Source: JAEKLB01 sp050249235 (GTDB lineage: Bacteria > Actinomycetota > Acidimicrobiia > Acidimicrobiales > CADCSY01). Taken from it: a stretch of 7,476 bases of DNA. A model generated the notes under the pieces. The model did no database searches. It was not told the origin of the DNA and saw only the letters and a list, made by a program, of their open reading frames with translations. Both the position numbers and the translations under genes were made by a program. Positions 6,027 through 7,476 of the stretch are shown here, one piece after another (position 1 is the stretch's first letter; every line of letters starts with the position of its first letter). The DNA lies in the NCBI GenBank assembly GCA_050249235.1, contig JBFWQW010000130.1, forward strand, positions 1 to 7,476, written 5' to 3'.

Positions 6027-7476
6027 AGGGGTGGGTTCCCGGGCAGGGACGCCGCCGAGCGTCAGAGTCCCTTCCGGCGGGGCCGGATCGGCCCGCAGGC
6101 GGTCGACGACGAGCACCAGCGCCAGCAGGGCCAGGCCGCCGGCGGCCAGCAGGTGGGCGGGCCGGAAGAAGTCGGTCCAGCCGAAGTCGGCCGGGTAGTC
6201 GTTGCGGAGCTGGCGGCCGGCGGTGAAGGCGGCGGCGGCGGCGACGCCGCCGACCGCGCCGAGGGCGGCGACCAGGCGGCCGTAGGAGAGGCGGAGGGCG
6301 GCGACGGCGACCACGGTCACCCCGAGCCCGACGGCAGGGTGGATCGTGAGGCCGGCGCCGGCGCCGACCGCCCCGGCCGCGACGAGCGTCGCGGGCCAGC
6401 TCGGCCGGCGCCGGTTCCGAACCAGCAGCGGCCGCAGGCGGGGCCCCGGGGCGGGCGCACCGGCCGGCCGCCGGCGCCGGCCCGGGAGCAGGACGATGAG
6501 GATGCAGAGCAGGACGCCGGCGGCCGACGACCACAGGCCGGCGGTGACGAGCCGCTGGGGCGTCCAGCGGAGCTCGACGTCCACCACGCCGTCGGCGCCC
6601 GGGTCGACCAGCCAGCCGTTGGCGTAGCCGTCGACCAGCACCGGCCGGCCGAGGTCGCGGCCATCGGCGGAGGCCTCCCAGCCGGTCGACCAGCTCTGAC
6701 CGAGGACCAGCCAGACCGGCCCGGCCCCACCGGTGACCCGGAGGTCGAAGGAGGTACGCCCCTCGTCGCGCACCTCGACCCCGTGGTCGGCCGACGCCGT
6801 CGGACCGGTGGGCGGGGCCGCCGGCGGCTGGGCGGCGGCCCCCCCGGGCGACGACGCCAGCACGATCCGGTCGAGGTCGAAGCCCGACCGAGTCCCGGGC
6901 ACGGCCCGCAGCTCGTGACGGCCGGCCCCGAGGGCGATGCCGGCGGCATCCGGCCCGCAGGCGGCGACGTCGAGGCCGGTCGGGCCGCTGGCGGCAGCCG
7001 TGGGGCCGACGATGCGGACCCAGACCCGGCGGCCGTCGATGGTCAGCAGGTCGTCGCGGCAGGTGTCGACCACCGGGCCGGCGGTGCTGGTGCCGGTCAG
7101 CCCGGGCCGACTGGTGCCGATGCCGAGCTCGGCGATCGACACGGGCATGTCGATCGGGCCGCCGCCGAACCAGTCGACGGTCGTCACCGGGCGGACGCCG
7201 TCGACGACGACGCGGAAGGAGCGGCCCCGGATCGGTTCGAGACGGATCGGCACGACGACCACCCCCTCGCCGTCCGCGATCGGCGGCACCACCACCGTCT
7301 GCTCGGTGACGCCGTCGGCCACGATCCGGAGCTGGGTGGGAACCGAGTGGTCGCCGTCGGCGCCCACGGCCAGGTCGAGGCGGTCGAGCGTGCGGGGCTC
7401 GTCGAGGTCGAGCTCCAGCCAGCTCCCGAGCTGGTCGCCGAAGTGGTTGGTCCAGGCCGTGGCCGGGTCGCCGTCG
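5985..7476 (-). CDS. AftD-like (DUF3367) arabinofuranosyltransferase family protein, C-terminal part, 5' partial
   Basis: C-terminal 496 residues of what is probably a very large membrane glycosyltransferase. In mycobacteria AftD is a GT-C enzyme that adds arabinofuranose from a polyprenyl-phosphate donor to arabinogalactan and lipoarabinomannan outside the membrane. The frame is open to the window edge (first full codon ends at 7475), so the GTG at 7367 is not taken as the start. The visible start has an F5/8-type (discoidin-like) pattern, DGDPATAW then GSWLELDLDEPRTLDRLDLA, ending near 7180. A second carbohydrate-binding-like stretch follows (SIAELGIG, CRDDLLTIDGRRVWVRIVG). Next come LVLGQSWSTGWEA and LVDGYANGW, typical of the family's domain before the last helices. 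About four or five membrane helices lie between roughly 6550 and 6100, followed by a short Gly/Ser tail. The catalytic N-terminal GT-C domain is not in the window, so activity cannot be judged. A generic discoidin-domain membrane protein is the alternative. Confidence 0.72.
   Translation of the reverse strand, partial: DGDPATAWTNHFGDQLGSWLELDLDEPRTLDRLDLAVGADGDHSVPTQLRIVADGVTEQTVVVPPIADGEGVVVVPIRLEPIRGRSFRVVVDGVRPVTTVDWFGGGPIDMPVSIAELGIGTSRPGLTGTSTAGPVVDTCRDDLLTIDGRRVWVRIVGPTAAASGPTGLDVAACGPDAAGIALGAGRHELRAVPGTRSGFDLDRIVLASSPGGAAAQPPAAPPTGPTASADHGVEVRDEGRTSFDLRVTGGAGPVWLVLGQSWSTGWEASADGRDLGRPVLVDGYANGWLVDPGADGVVDVELRWTPQRLVTAGLWSSAAGVLLCILIVLLPGRRRRPAGAPAPGPRLRPLLVRNRRRPSWPATLVAAGAVGAGAGLTIHPAVGLGVTVVAVAALRLSYGRLVAALGAVGGVAAAAAFTAGRQLRNDYPADFGWTDFFRPAHLLAAGGLALLALVLVVDRLRADPAPPEGTLTLGGVPAREPTPATGGSVAGGSAAG

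Noticed and set aside
6430..6485. Dense GC palindromes such as ccggccggccgccggcgccgg as a possible regulatory structure
   Set aside because: They encode the Arg/Pro/Gly-rich loop between membrane helices of the AftD-like protein, and short CCGG/GGCC palindromes are expected by chance at this base composition.
7365..7367. GTG at 7367 as the start of the - strand gene, giving a complete 460-residue protein
   Set aside because: Translation continues in frame for 36 more codons to the window edge and that segment holds the start of a discoidin-like domain (DGDPATAW, GSWLELDLDEP), so the gene is truncated by the window.

Overview
This window looks like a chromosomal segment from a very GC-rich actinobacterium, most likely of the class Acidimicrobiia. 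That placement is an inference. It rests on the strong G/C bias at third codon positions, the GYWLVAADGGVFAFGDA-type tandem repeats of gene 1 (a family I associate with Acidimicrobiia and related actinobacteria), and an AftD-like arabinofuranosyltransferase C-terminus. Coding density is close to 100%: there is no intergenic stretch over about 45 bases, and I see no RNA gene, insertion sequence, integrase or CRISPR array.

Layout. Six genes run head to tail on the + strand: the 3' end of a secreted M23 metallopeptidase with beta-propeller-like repeats (1-935); ArfB, a ribosome-rescue hydrolase (932-1357); a GalE-type UDP-hexose 4-epimerase (1369-2394); a polyprenyl-phosphate mannosyltransferase-like GT2 enzyme (2399-3181); a membrane O-acyltransferase fused to an SGNH hydrolase domain (about 3226-5250); and a second soluble GT2 glycosyltransferase (5262-5984). 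A convergent - strand gene (5985-7476, 5' end outside the window) encodes the C-terminal part of an AftD-like (DUF3367) protein. Gaps in the + strand series range from a 4-base overlap to at most 44 bases, and all five visible starts are GTG without a convincing Shine-Dalgarno sequence. This suggests one transcription unit read largely by translational coupling.

How the genes fit together. Apart from arfB, everything points to the cell envelope. GalE would supply UDP-galactose and perhaps UDP-GalNAc. The two GT2 enzymes resemble those that load sugars onto polyprenyl phosphate on the cytoplasmic face. An AftD-like GT-C protein would use such lipid-linked sugars outside the membrane. The acyltransferase-SGNH protein would O-acylate an exported glycan, and the M23 peptidase would trim peptidoglycan. 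This is a plausible surface-glycan neighbourhood made of known families, not a demonstrated new system.

The most interesting details are a small residue (Ser302) at the substrate gatekeeper position of GalE; two convergent genes that abut with zero spacing at a shared TGATCA palindrome inside a 15-bp repeat; a perfect 10-bp hairpin next to that junction; and a triple 15-bp repeat that gives the acyltransferase three alternative GTG starts.
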